Positions 31,813 through 39,662 of a stretch of 43,093 bases of DNA are shown one piece after another. The translations under genes and the position numbers were made by a program. The notes under the pieces were generated by a model. That model saw only the letters and a list, made by a program, of their open reading frames with translations. It was not told the origin of the DNA and searched no databases. Numbering within the stretch: position 1 is the stretch's first letter; each line of letters starts with the position of its first letter. This DNA is from DATBDE01 sp036270095 (GTDB lineage: Bacteria > Actinomycetota > Thermoleophilia > Solirubrobacterales > Solirubrobacteraceae). Location: the NCBI GenBank assembly GCA_036270095.1, contig DATBDE010000153.1:1-43093 (forward strand). Direction: 5' to 3'.

Positions 31813-33054
31813 ATGGCCGCCGAAGCGCCCCTCGTCATCGTTGGCGCAGGCCTCGCCGGAGGCAACGCCGCCGCCACGCTGCGCGAGGAGGGGTACGACG
31901 GGCGGGTCGTGCTCATCGGCCACGAGCCGGGGGTTCCGTTCGGTCGCCCGCCGCTGTCCAAGACGTTCCTGCGCTCCGAGGAGGAGCTGGACGGCTGGTA
32001 CGTCAAGCCCCCGGCCTGGTACGAGGACCACGGCATCGAGCGCCTCGCCGCCGTGGTGGTGGCGATCGACCCCGCCGCCCACGCGCTGGAGCTCGATTCC
32101 GGCGAACAGCTTTCCTACGGCCGGCTCCTGATCGCCACCGGCGGGCGCAACCGCCGGCTCACCGTTCCGGGCGCGGACCTCCCCGGCGTCCATTCGCTGC
32201 GCACGGTCGCTGAGTGCGAGGCCATCAAGCAAGAGGTCGCGCCGGGGCGCCACGCCGTCGTGGTGGGGATGGGGTTCATCGGCTGCGAGGTGGCGGCCTC
32301 GCTGCGACAGCTCGAGGTGCGCGTGACCACGGTCTTCCCGGGGCAGGCTCCGCTCGAGAACGTGCTCGGCGCCGAGGTCGGCGCAGCGATGGCCGCGATC
32401 CACCGGGACAACGACGTCGAGCTGCTGGCAGGTGCGCGGCTCGCGGCCTTCGAGGGGACGGAGCGCGTGGAGGCGGCGCTGACCGACGACGGCACGCGCG
32501 TGCCCTGCGAATTCGTCGTCGCCGGCGTGGGAATCGAGCCGGTCGTGCCGGCGTTCGTCGGCGCCTCGGTGGAAGTGGACAACGGCGTGCTCGTCGACGC
32601 GCGCTGCTGCACCAGCGAGCCCGACGTGTACGCCGCCGGTGACGTGGCCAACCACCTGCATCCGCTCTTCGGCCGCGTCCGCGTCGAGCACTACAACAAC
32701 GGTGAGAAGCAGGGGCGGGCGGCCGGGCGGTCGCTGCTCGGCTCCGACGAGCCCTACGACTACGTCCACACCTTCTGGTCGGACCAGTATGAGCACAAGC
32801 TGGAGTACGTCGGGCATGCCACGCGCTGGGACCAGTTCGTGGTCCGCGGGAGCCTGGACGAGCCCCGGCTCCTCGGCTTCTACCTGGGCGAGGGACGGCT
32901 CCTGGCGGCCGTCGGCCTGGACCGCGGTGGGGACCCGGAGCTCGACGCCGACGGGGAGATGGCGGCGTGCGCGCAGCTGGTCGGCCGGCGCGCACGCCCG
33001 GTGCCCGCCGCGCTGGCCGACGAGGCCGTCGACCTCTGGTCGCTCGCCGGCTAG
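31813..33054 (+). CDS. FAD-dependent ferredoxin reductase (intact paralog)
   Basis: A 413-residue reductase of the rubredoxin/ferredoxin-NAD+ reductase type. FAD-binding GAGLAGG is at the N-terminus, NAD(P)-binding VVGMGFIGCEVA is in the middle, and the second FAD motif is VYAAGDVANH. The C-terminal reductase domain is intact (FWSDQYEHKLEYVG and on). It would pass electrons from NAD(P)H to a ferredoxin for a monooxygenase or Rieske oxygenase. It is a paralog of the broken reductase at 24845-26209 and could in principle replace it. Its stop is shared with the convergent SDR gene in a CTAG. Confidence 0.92.
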   Translation: MAAEAPLVIVGAGLAGGNAAATLREEGYDGRVVLIGHEPGVPFGRPPLSKTFLRSEEELDGWYVKPPAWYEDHGIERLAAVVVAIDPAAHALELDSGEQLSYGRLLIATGGRNRRLTVPGADLPGVHSLRTVAECEAIKQEVAPGRHAVVVGMGFIGCEVAASLRQLEVRVTTVFPGQAPLENVLGAEVGAAMAAIHRDNDVELLAGARLAAFEGTERVEAALTDDGTRVPCEFVVAGVGIEPVVPAFVGASVEVDNGVLVDARCCTSEPDVYAAGDVANHLHPLFGRVRVEHYNNGEKQGRAAGRSLLGSDEPYDYVHTFWSDQYEHKLEYVGHATRWDQFVVRGSLDEPRLLGFYLGEGRLLAAVGLDRGGDPELDADGEMAACAQLVGRRARPVPAALADEAVDLWSLAG

Positions 33055-33776
33055 GCGTTCGAGAACAGCGGGATGTTGGCCCCGCTCGCGGGGACGAGCG
33101 GGCTGTCGAGCAGCGCGGCGATCAGCCGCGCGACGTCGGGCGGAATGAGCCCCGCCCGGAGCTCGGGATTGGCCCGGCGCAGCATCTCGGTGTCCACGGC
33201 GCCGGGGCTGAGGCAGATCGCGCTGATGCCGTGCGGCCTGCCCTCCACCGCGATTGCCTCGGTGAGCCCGATCACCCCGTACTTGGACACGTTGTAGGCC
33301 GCCAGCCCCGGGAACTTCTCGGTCGCGTACACGCCCGAGAGCGAGGCGATGTTGACGATCCGTCCTTCGCCCGCGGCGCGCATCGCGCCGAAGGCCGCGC
33401 GGCAGCAGAGGAACGCGCCGGTCAGGTTCACGGCGAGCGTCTGCTCCCACAGCTCGGCGGTCGTCTCCTCGAACGGCGCCGAGGTCAGGACCGCGGCCGC
33501 GCACACGAGCCCGGCCAGCGGGCCGGAGCGCTCGAGCTCGGCGAACAGCGCATCGACGTCCTCGGGCCGGGCAACGTCGGTCGGCACCGCGCGCGCGTCG
33601 CCGCCGCGGCCCCGGATCCCTTCGGCCACGGCCTCGAGCGCCTCGGCGTTGCGGGCCGCCAGCACGACGCGGGCGCCGGCGTCGGCGAGCGCCTCCGCCG
33701 TGGCGGCGCCGATCCCGCGGCTCGCGCCGGTGACGAGCACGAGCCGCCCGGCGAGCCAGTGGCGCGCGTCAGCCAC
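33051..33776 (-). CDS. Short-chain dehydrogenase/reductase
   Basis: A 241-residue SDR oxidoreductase. The cofactor motif is TGASRGIG (16-23). NLTG is the structural Asn motif, Ser145/147 lie in ASLSG, and the catalytic Tyr161-x3-Lys165 is in YNVSK. After GAVDT the C-terminus is short. Arg20 following Ser may favour NADP(H), although the acidic/basic discrimination is not certain. The GTG start at 33776 overlaps the end of the glycosyltransferase gene by 8 bp, so it is the last gene of the operon starting with queD. The substrate is unknown. Confidence 0.88.
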   Translation of the reverse strand: MADARHWLAGRLVLVTGASRGIGAATAEALADAGARVVLAARNAEALEAVAEGIRGRGGDARAVPTDVARPEDVDALFAELERSGPLAGLVCAAAVLTSAPFEETTAELWEQTLAVNLTGAFLCCRAAFGAMRAAGEGRIVNIASLSGVYATEKFPGLAAYNVSKYGVIGLTEAIAVEGRPHGISAICLSPGAVDTEMLRRANPELRAGLIPPDVARLIAALLDSPLVPASGANIPLFSNA

Positions 33777-34851
33777 CGGTTCGCACTCCGGCGACGCGCT
33801 CGTACAGCGCTTCGTGAGCGTCGAGGCTGCGCTCGATGTCCAGCGCCTGCTCGGCGTGCTCGCGACACGCGCGGCGGGACAGCGCGGGCGCGCGCCTGAC
33901 GGCCTCGGCCGCAGCGTCGACATCGCCGGGCGCGACCAGGGCGCCGGTCTCGCCGTCGACGATCACCTCGGCGAGCGCGCCGCGCCGGAACGCGACGACG
34001 GGAGTCCCGCAGGCCTGCGCCTCGGCGGCGACCATCCCGAACGGCTCCTCCCACTGCGCCGGGCAGAGCACGACCGCCGCGCGGGCCATCGCCTCCCACA
34101 GCGCGGTCTGCGCCACGGCGGCGTGGACGGCCACGCCGCGCTCGGCGCGGCGCGGGTCGATCTCCTCCCGCGCGTAGTCGGCGTCGTAGGCGTCGCCGTA
34201 GACCGCGATCTCCACGCCGGCGAGCCGCGCGATGGCGATCGCCTCGGCGGCGCCCTTCTCGGGGCTGAACCGGCCGGCGAACAGCGCGCCCGATCCCGCG
34301 GCGAGCGAGAACGGGATCTGCCGCGTCGGGATGAGCGACGGCAGAATGGCGTCGACGGGCACGATGCTGCGCCACGCCTCGGCCTGGCTCTCCGAGACGC
34401 AGGCCACCACCGGCCTCGAGCTGTGCCGCGCCGCCTGCCGCAGCGCGCCGGCCACCGCACGATCCGGCGGCAAATGGACGGTATGCACGAGCGGCGCGTC
34501 CAGCGTCGTCGCCAGATCGACCGCGGGTGCGTCGAAGGCGTGGTTGTGGACGACGTCGCAGCCGCCGTCGCGCACCAGGCCGTAGACCCGGGCGAAGGCA
34601 CGCTCGGCCACGGTCGAGCGCGGAGCGGCGCCGACCGCAACCCGGTAGAGCGTGGCCGCCAGCTCGCGGTGGTCGACGCCGGTGTCGACGACGTCGACGC
34701 CCCGCACCGCCGACCCGGAGGCGGCGTAGAGCTGGACGTCGTGGCCCCTGCCGACGAGCCCGCGCGCGAGCTCGGCCACGAAGGCCTGCGAGCCGCCGCG
34801 CTGCGGCTCCCGGATCGGGGTGACGAGCGGGGCGACGACGGCCAGCCTCAC
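33769..34851 (-). CDS. Glycosyltransferase family 4-type protein
   Basis: A 360-residue GT-B glycosyltransferase. The N-domain starts VRLAVVAPLVTPI with GGSQAFVAELARGLVGRGHDV, the usual acceptor-side helix. The C-domain has ALFAGRFSPEKGAAEAI and the nucleotide-sugar-binding E-x7-E: EEPFGMVAAEAQACGTPVVAF. It would move a sugar from a nucleotide donor to an unknown acceptor, retaining the anomeric configuration. No membrane segment was found. The GTG start overlaps the stop of the upstream methyltransferase (GTGA), and its own end overlaps the SDR start by 8 bp. Confidence 0.9.
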   Translation of the reverse strand: MRLAVVAPLVTPIREPQRGGSQAFVAELARGLVGRGHDVQLYAASGSAVRGVDVVDTGVDHRELAATLYRVAVGAAPRSTVAERAFARVYGLVRDGGCDVVHNHAFDAPAVDLATTLDAPLVHTVHLPPDRAVAGALRQAARHSSRPVVACVSESQAEAWRSIVPVDAILPSLIPTRQIPFSLAAGSGALFAGRFSPEKGAAEAIAIARLAGVEIAVYGDAYDADYAREEIDPRRAERGVAVHAAVAQTALWEAMARAAVVLCPAQWEEPFGMVAAEAQACGTPVVAFRRGALAEVIVDGETGALVAPGDVDAAAEAVRRAPALSRRACREHAEQALDIERSLDAHEALYERVAGVRTGG

Positions 34852-35600
34852 GCCGGCATCACCTTGAAGGCGACGTCGCGCGGCGGGTTGACGCCCAGCG
34901 TGGCGAACGGCACCCGCCGTGCCGCGCCGCGGCGGACGTCGGCTACCGCGTCGGGATAGAAGATCTCGGTGAGCTCGACCGCCTCGGCGTGGCTCGCGAA
35001 CTCGACGAACATCTCCTCGTCGCCAAAGCTCAGATAGCGGTAGCCGCGAGCGTCGAGCCAGTGCAGGTGGTTCGGCCAGACGATCGTCACACAGCCACCG
35101 GGCCGGCACACCCGCTCCATCTCGGCCAGGCCGGCGTCGCCGCCGTGGCCCGCCTCGGGCGTGAACGCCGAGCAGGCGACGACGAGGTCGGCCCAGTCGT
35201 CGGGCAGCGGCAGGTCGTCGAAGAACCCGTCGCGCACGCGGGCGCGGTCGCCGCGTTTGGCCCGCGCGAGCCGCTGGGCGAGCAGGTCGCGCAGCGGCGC
35301 CGCGGGCTCGACCGCGACCAGCTCCTCGGCGCGGCCCAGCAGCTCGAGCGTCAACCGGCCGGTGCCGGCGCCCACCTCGACGATCCGCTGCACAAACTGC
35401 GGCAGCCAGCGGAACACGGCGGGATGGATGCGCTCGGCGCGGACCAGGCGGTCGTAGAGCTCGGGCTCGAGTCGGTACAGAAGCTCCCACGCGAGGGCGT
35501 CGTCGGCGCGCGGGTCGGCCCCGGCGCCGGCGAAGCGTCGCGCCTCCTCCGCGGTCAGGACCTCAAGATCGGCGATCGCGTAGCGCGCGCGCAGCGTCAG
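34848..35600 (-). CDS. Class I SAM-dependent methyltransferase with likely CTG start
   Basis: A 250-residue methyltransferase with SAM motif I VEVGAGTGRLTLELL and VAVEPA ending strand 2. VVACSAFTPEAG and RVCRPGGCVTIVWP are motifs II-III. Coding character extends upstream of the first usable GTG (35417) to an LTLRARYAIADLEVLTAEEA segment that looks like a real N-terminus. The only start available there is CTG at 35600, and it overlaps the queD stop as CTGA, mirroring the GTGA and ATGA overlaps elsewhere. An in-frame TGA lies at 35607-35609, so the gene cannot begin further upstream. GTG at 35417 would remove the first 61 residues. Confidence 0.82.
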   Translation of the reverse strand: MTLRARYAIADLEVLTAEEARRFAGAGADPRADDALAWELLYRLEPELYDRLVRAERIHPAVFRWLPQFVQRIVEVGAGTGRLTLELLGRAEELVAVEPAAPLRDLLAQRLARAKRGDRARVRDGFFDDLPLPDDWADLVVACSAFTPEAGHGGDAGLAEMERVCRPGGCVTIVWPNHLHWLDARGYRYLSFGDEEMFVEFASHAEAVELTEIFYPDAVADVRRGAARRVPFATLGVNPPRDVAFKVMPA

Positions 35601-36004
35601 GCGCGCTCACCGACCTCGGCCCAGTTCTTGTCCGTCTCCCACACGCGGACCGTGCGCAGCGATCCGGCCGGGAGCTCTGAGCGCATCCTCTCCCAGAACG
35701 CGACGGCCAGGTTCTCGGCGGTCGGGATGATGCCCTCGAGCCAGGGCACGTCGCTGTTCAGGTTGCGGTGATCCACGTCCTCGATGACCCGCCGCGACAT
35801 GACCGCCGCCAGATGCTTGAGGTCGAGGACGTAGCCGGTGGCCGCGTCGATCTCGCCGGCGACGACGACCTCGAGGACGTAGTTGTGGCCGTGGAGGTTG
35901 GCGCACTTCCCGAACACCCGCTGGTTCTCCTCGTCGGACAAGCCGGGGTCGCGCAGCTCGTGGGCGGCGTTGAACGTGTCGCGTCGGCTGACCAGGACGT
36001 CCAC
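35597..36004 (-). CDS. queD: QueD-like 6-pyruvoyl/6-carboxy-tetrahydropterin synthase
   Basis: A 135-residue PTPS-fold enzyme. Zinc ligands are His15 (NAAHEL) and His38/His40 in C-A-N-L-H-G-H-N, with catalytic Cys34. The C-x3-H-G-H spacing is the QueD-type signature. The late Glu is in IPTAENLAVAF. The family makes 6-carboxytetrahydropterin from dihydroneopterin triphosphate on the way to 7-deazaguanines. No queC, queE or queF lies in the window. Its operon partners are a methyltransferase, a glycosyltransferase and an SDR, so the product may feed another pathway. The start is GTG at 36004, 27 bp from the ArsR-type palindrome. Confidence 0.9.
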   Translation of the reverse strand: MDVLVSRRDTFNAAHELRDPGLSDEENQRVFGKCANLHGHNYVLEVVVAGEIDAATGYVLDLKHLAAVMSRRVIEDVDHRNLNSDVPWLEGIIPTAENLAVAFWERMRSELPAGSLRTVRVWETDKNWAEVGERA

Positions 36005-36030
36005 GGCAGCGACGATACCCGTCGAGGAAA

Positions 36031-36050
36031 ACATCAATGTGCCTTGATGT
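36031..36050. promoter_or_regulatory. Probable ArsR operator
   Basis: ACATCAA-N6-TTGATGT is a perfect inverted repeat with the ATCAA...TTGAT core typical of arsenic-responsive ArsR boxes. It lies in the 59-bp gap between queD (-) and the ArsR-ArsC gene (+). It ends 13 bp before the ATG at 36064 and covers an alternative ATG at 36037. Binding would repress the ars-chr operon and might also affect the queD operon. Confidence 0.8.
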
Positions 36051-36063
36051 AATCTCTGGCCCG

Positions 36064-36825
36064 ATGGCGGCAGCGCCCGGCGACGCTCCTCCCGATGTTC
36101 TGCGGCTGGCGGGCCATCCGGTGCGGTGGCGCCTGTTGCGCGAGCTGGCCGGGAGCGACCGGCGCGTCGGGGAGCTCTGCGACCTGACCGGGGAGCGGCA
36201 GAGCCTCGTCTCCTACCACCTGGGCCGCCTCCGCCGCGGCGGCATGGTCGCGACGCGGCGGAGCCTGGCCGACGGCCGCGACACCTACTACCTGCTCGAC
36301 CTTTCGCGCTGCCGCGAGCTCCTCGTCGAGGCCGGGTCCTCGCTGCATCCGGGACTCGCTGGGCGAGGCGCGGGGCGGGAGCACGCCCGTGCGCGCGTGC
36401 TGTTCCTGTGCACCGGCAACAGCGCCCGCTCGCAGATGGCCGAGGCGCTGGCAGCCCGGATGTCCGACGGCGCGATCCGGGCCGCGAGCGCGGGGAGCCA
36501 CCCAAAGCCGCTGCACCCGCTCGCCGTGTCGGTGATGCGGACGCGCGGGATCGACATCGCCCACCGAGAGTCGAAGCCCCTGAGCCGCTTCGGCGGAGAG
36601 CGCTTCGACCAGGTCATCACGCTCTGTGATCGCGTGCGCGAGGTCTGCCCGGAGTTCCCCGGCGCTCCCGTCCTCGTCCACTGGAGCGTGCCCGATCCCG
36701 CACGCGAGCCGGGCGACGAGGACGCCGTGCTCGCGGCGTTCGCGCGCACCGCCGACGAGCTCGCGACCCGAGTCCGCTTCCTCGTCGAGGCGATCGATGC
36801 CCAAACCGGCCGCCGGGGCCGGTGA
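36064..36825 (+). CDS. ArsR regulator fused to ArsC-type arsenate reductase
   Basis: A 253-residue two-domain protein. Residues about 10-80 are an ArsR winged helix (LAGHPVRWRLLREL, SLVSYHLGRLRRGGMV as recognition helix, DGRDTYYLLDL as wing). Residues about 111-250 are a low-molecular-weight phosphatase fold with the active-site loop Cys116-T-G-N-S-A-Arg122. ITLCD and EVCPEFPG offer the resolving cysteines used by arsenate reductases. The HTH has a single Cys39 (ELCDL) instead of the classic CxC, so sensing may differ. An ATG at 36037, with GAGG nine bases upstream, is an alternative start that would lie inside the operator. The stop overlaps chrA (GTGA). Confidence 0.88.
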   Translation: MAAAPGDAPPDVLRLAGHPVRWRLLRELAGSDRRVGELCDLTGERQSLVSYHLGRLRRGGMVATRRSLADGRDTYYLLDLSRCRELLVEAGSSLHPGLAGRGAGREHARARVLFLCTGNSARSQMAEALAARMSDGAIRAASAGSHPKPLHPLAVSVMRTRGIDIAHRESKPLSRFGGERFDQVITLCDRVREVCPEFPGAPVLVHWSVPDPAREPGDEDAVLAAFARTADELATRVRFLVEAIDAQTGRRGR

Positions 36826-37979
36826 GCGCGGACCCGAGCCTCGCGGTCGTGCTCCGCGAGTGGGGCCGTATCGGGTGCCTCGGGTTTGGGGGACCGCCGA
36901 CCCACATCGCCCTGCTCCGCCGGCTGTGCGTCGAGCGCCGCGGCTGGATGCAGGCCCGCGACTTCGAGGACGCGGTCGCCGCCTGCAACCTCCTGCCCGG
37001 GCCGGCCTCGACGCAGCTCGCGATCTACTGCGCCTGGCGGCAGCGCGGCCGCGTCGGCGCGATCGTCGGAGGCCTGGCCTTCATCGTCCCCGGGCTCGTC
37101 CTCATCCTCGCCCTCTCGGTGCTCTTCCTGGCCGGCGACCCCCCGCTCTGGGTCAAGGGCGCCGGCGCCGGGGCGGGCGCCGCTGTCGCCGCCGTCGCCG
37201 TGCACGCCGGCTGGAGCCTCGTGCCCGCGAGCTGGGGCCGCGTGCGCGGGCGCGCCGAGGTGCGCTGGCTCGTCTACATCAGCGCCGGCGTGGTGGCCGC
37301 GGCGACCGTCGGCCCCTGGCTCGTCCTGCTGCTGCTCGGGTGCGGGCTCGTCGAGGTCGTCATCCGGCGCGGCGGCGCCGATGTCGCGTCCCTGGCGGCG
37401 ACCCCTGCCCTACGGGTCGCGGCGATCCTGGTCGGCGGCGGCGGGCTGCTGTCGCTCGCCTGGGTGGCGTTCAAGGTTGGCGCGCTCTCCTACGGCGGGG
37501 GCTTCGTGATCATCCCGCTGATGCAGGCCGACGTGGTCGACCACTACCACTGGATGACCGACAGCCAGTTCCTCAACGCCGTGGCGCTCGGGCAGATCAC
37601 GCCGGGCCCGGTCGTCCAGACCGTCGCCGTCGTGGGCTACGCCGCCGCGGGGATCGGCGGCGGCCTCCTGGCCGCCGCCGTCGCGTTCTCGCCGTCGTTC
37701 GCGTTCATCGTGCTCGGCGGGGACCGCTTCGACCGACTGCGCCGCAACCCCCGCGTGCGCGCGTTCCTCGACGGCGCCGGACCCGCCGCGATCGGCGCGA
37801 TCGTTGGCTCGGCCGTCCCGCTCGCGATCGCCCTCGCCGAGCCGTGGCAGTACGCGGTCCTCGTGGCCGCAGCGATCGCCCTTCTGGCCCTGAGGCGTGG
37901 GCCCGTGGCGACGCTGCTCGTGGCCGCGGGCGTGGGCGTCCTCGTCACGCTCGCGGGCGGCCCGGTCCCGCAGGCCTAG
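36822..37979 (+). CDS. chrA: Chromate transporter ChrA (two-domain CHR family)
   Basis: A 385-residue integral membrane protein of the CHR family. Two homologous halves each begin with the family signature: LGFGGPPTHIALL...ACNLLPGPASTQLAIY in the first and GALSYGGGFVIIPLMQADVV...AVALGQITPGPVVQTVA in the second. About ten or more hydrophobic helices are visible. The family exports chromate using the proton gradient. The GTG start overlaps the ArsR-ArsC stop, so expression should follow that regulator. No arsenite pump (ArsB/Acr3) lies beside it, which is unusual for an arsenate reductase gene. Confidence 0.92.
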   Translation: MSADPSLAVVLREWGRIGCLGFGGPPTHIALLRRLCVERRGWMQARDFEDAVAACNLLPGPASTQLAIYCAWRQRGRVGAIVGGLAFIVPGLVLILALSVLFLAGDPPLWVKGAGAGAGAAVAAVAVHAGWSLVPASWGRVRGRAEVRWLVYISAGVVAAATVGPWLVLLLLGCGLVEVVIRRGGADVASLAATPALRVAAILVGGGGLLSLAWVAFKVGALSYGGGFVIIPLMQADVVDHYHWMTDSQFLNAVALGQITPGPVVQTVAVVGYAAAGIGGGLLAAAVAFSPSFAFIVLGGDRFDRLRRNPRVRAFLDGAGPAAIGAIVGSAVPLAIALAEPWQYAVLVAAAIALLALRRGPVATLLVAAGVGVLVTLAGGPVPQA

Positions 37980-37984
37980 CCGGT

Positions 37985-39043
37985 CTACTCGGCGATCTGC
38001 GCCGAGCGCCTGGCCTGCCGAGCGTCGCGCCAGTTCACCAGCCGCCCGGCGTCCTCATCCCACAGCTTCAGCCGCACCGCCATGAGGCCGTCCCAGAGCG
38101 TCAGTGTCGGCACGTCTTGGAACACGGGATTCGCCCGGTGGGCCCGCGGCAGGTTGTAATTGGGCACGCGAGCCGAGAGGTGGTGGACATGGTGCAGCCC
38201 GATGTTCCCCGAGAAGAACTGCAGCACCTTCGGGAGCTTCAGATACGACGAGCCCTGCAGAGCCGCCTCCGCATAGCTCCAGTCATCCGAGCTCTGCCAG
38301 TAGGTGTCCTCGAACTGGTGCTGGACGTAGAACAGCCAGATGCCGGCCGCGCCGGCGAGCATGACCGTCGGGATCTGGACGAGGAGGTAGTCGTCCCACC
38401 CGATCCACAGGCAAAGGGCGGCGATGAGCGCGGCGAGGGCAATGTCGACGAGGATCACGCTGTGCTGCAGCCGGCGGCGCGCGGACCGCGGCACGATGCG
38501 GGGGGCGATGACCATCGCCCAGATCGGCCCCAGGCCGAACATCACGAGCGGGTTGCGAAACAGCCTGTAGGCGAGCCGGCCGCGCCAGCCCTTCGCGTAG
38601 TACTCCGCGAGAGTCAGCGTCAGGACGTCGCCCTCTCCGCGCCGGTCGAGGTCGCCCACCGTCGCGTGATGAACCGCGTGGCTGTGGCGCCAGCTCGCGA
38701 ACGGCGAGAACACCATGAGGCCGAATGTCGCTCCGAGCCAGGCGTTGGCGCGCTTGGTCCGAAAGAACGAGCCGTGCGCGCAGTCGTGAAAGACGATGAA
38801 CGTGCGCAGGAGAAAGCCGGACGCGGGGATGGCGACCGCGAGCACGAGCAGATACGAGACGTCGAGGAGCAGGTACATCGCGACCGATAAGGCCAGGTAC
38901 GGGAACGCCGACGTTGCGATGTCCAACAGGCTTCGCGCCACGACGGGCCGGGCAAACGGCGCGAGCGTCTCGCGCCACGGCGCCCGCTCGGAGCGCTGGT
39001 GCCCTTGCGGTGCTGCGACGGTCGGGGAGGCGGCGGTTGCCAT
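37985..39043 (-). CDS. Membrane fatty acid desaturase
   Basis: A 352-residue di-iron membrane desaturase. Three histidine boxes are present: HDCAH (86-90), HSHAVHH (120-126) and HHVHH (in GNIGLHHVHHLS, near residue 290). Four hydrophobic stretches lie between them (ALSVAMYLLLDVSYLLVLAV; GATFGLMVFSPFA; VDIALAALIAALCLWIG; MLAGAAGIWLF). The DxxYWQSS segment and HHLSARVPNYNLPRAH fit the acyl-lipid desaturase group, which introduces a double bond into a fatty acyl chain with O2 and ferredoxin. The chain position is unknown. A GAGGAG ribosome site precedes the ATG. Confidence 0.92.
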   Translation of the reverse strand: MATAASPTVAAPQGHQRSERAPWRETLAPFARPVVARSLLDIATSAFPYLALSVAMYLLLDVSYLLVLAVAIPASGFLLRTFIVFHDCAHGSFFRTKRANAWLGATFGLMVFSPFASWRHSHAVHHATVGDLDRRGEGDVLTLTLAEYYAKGWRGRLAYRLFRNPLVMFGLGPIWAMVIAPRIVPRSARRRLQHSVILVDIALAALIAALCLWIGWDDYLLVQIPTVMLAGAAGIWLFYVQHQFEDTYWQSSDDWSYAEAALQGSSYLKLPKVLQFFSGNIGLHHVHHLSARVPNYNLPRAHRANPVFQDVPTLTLWDGLMAVRLKLWDEDAGRLVNWRDARQARRSAQIAE

Positions 39044-39047
39044 CGGT

Positions 39048-39093
39048 CATGACTCCTCTGCGTTGCCGCAGTCGGCGTTGCTCAGAAGTCATG
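39048..39093. promoter_or_regulatory. Inverted repeats in the desaturase leader
   Basis: CATGACT (39048-39054) is matched by AGTCATG (39087-39093). Inside lies a perfect hairpin, CTGCG-TTGC-CGCAG (39058-39071), in the probable 5' leader of the desaturase mRNA. The hairpin ends near the GAGGAG ribosome site. It could affect translation, or the outer arms could be an operator; this is pattern evidence only. The rest of 39094-39185 shows nothing recognisable. Confidence 0.35.
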
Positions 39094-39185
39094 CCACGCT
39101 GCGCGCCCATTCCGGCGCACCCCGTTGCGAATGCCCTCCGTCTTCGAGCCAAGCTAGCAGCACCCGGCCATCGCCGCCAGGGTCG

Positions 39186-39545
39186 CTACTCGGGTGCGAG
39201 GAAGAAGAGCTCGACCTCGAGGTCCGGTCCGACGTGATGGGTCGAGACGAAGCTCTCAACCCGCCGTCCGGAGAGCCGCTCGACCTCGGCGACGAAGCGG
39301 GGCTCCATCGCCACCTGGAAGGCGCTGCGCACCTCGTGCACCAGCGGCGTGCGCTCGAGCTCGATCATCGTCATCTCGACCTCGCTGTAGATCCGGCCGA
39401 GGACGCAGGCGAGCAGGTCGTCACCGAGCATCTGCGTCTTGGCGGTTGCCGGCACACGGCCGTGGTAGTGCTCATGAAGCGCGGCCATGCTGTCGCTGAT
39501 AGCGCTCAGGAGCGCATCGCCGGTCAGGGGGCTGCTGGAGGTCAT
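39186..39545 (-). CDS. DUF2294 family protein
   Basis: A 119-residue protein of the DUF2294 type: ALLSAISDSMAALHEHYHGRVPATAKTQMLGDDLLACVLGRIYSEVEMTM in outline, an R-x-x-F helix (VRSAFQVAMEPRFVAEVERLSGRRV), and a last strand FVSTHHVGPDLEVELFFLAP. Compared with its divergent neighbour it keeps the hallmark pattern but is more diverged in the central EVEMTMIELE segment. The ATG at 39545 follows AGAAGGTGGG. The frame is open upstream, but homology begins here. The function of DUF2294 is not established to my knowledge. Confidence 0.8.
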   Translation of the reverse strand: MTSSSPLTGDALLSAISDSMAALHEHYHGRVPATAKTQMLGDDLLACVLGRIYSEVEMTMIELERTPLVHEVRSAFQVAMEPRFVAEVERLSGRRVESFVSTHHVGPDLEVELFFLAPE

Positions 39546-39662
39546 ACGACCCACCTTCTCGCGCCCTCTGCGGTCGGATCGTGCAGGGAGGTGGAAGGCG
39601 ACTAAGAACCCACCGGCCGATGCCACCCAAGCGTACCGAGGACTAGGATCGGGGGTGCGTCG

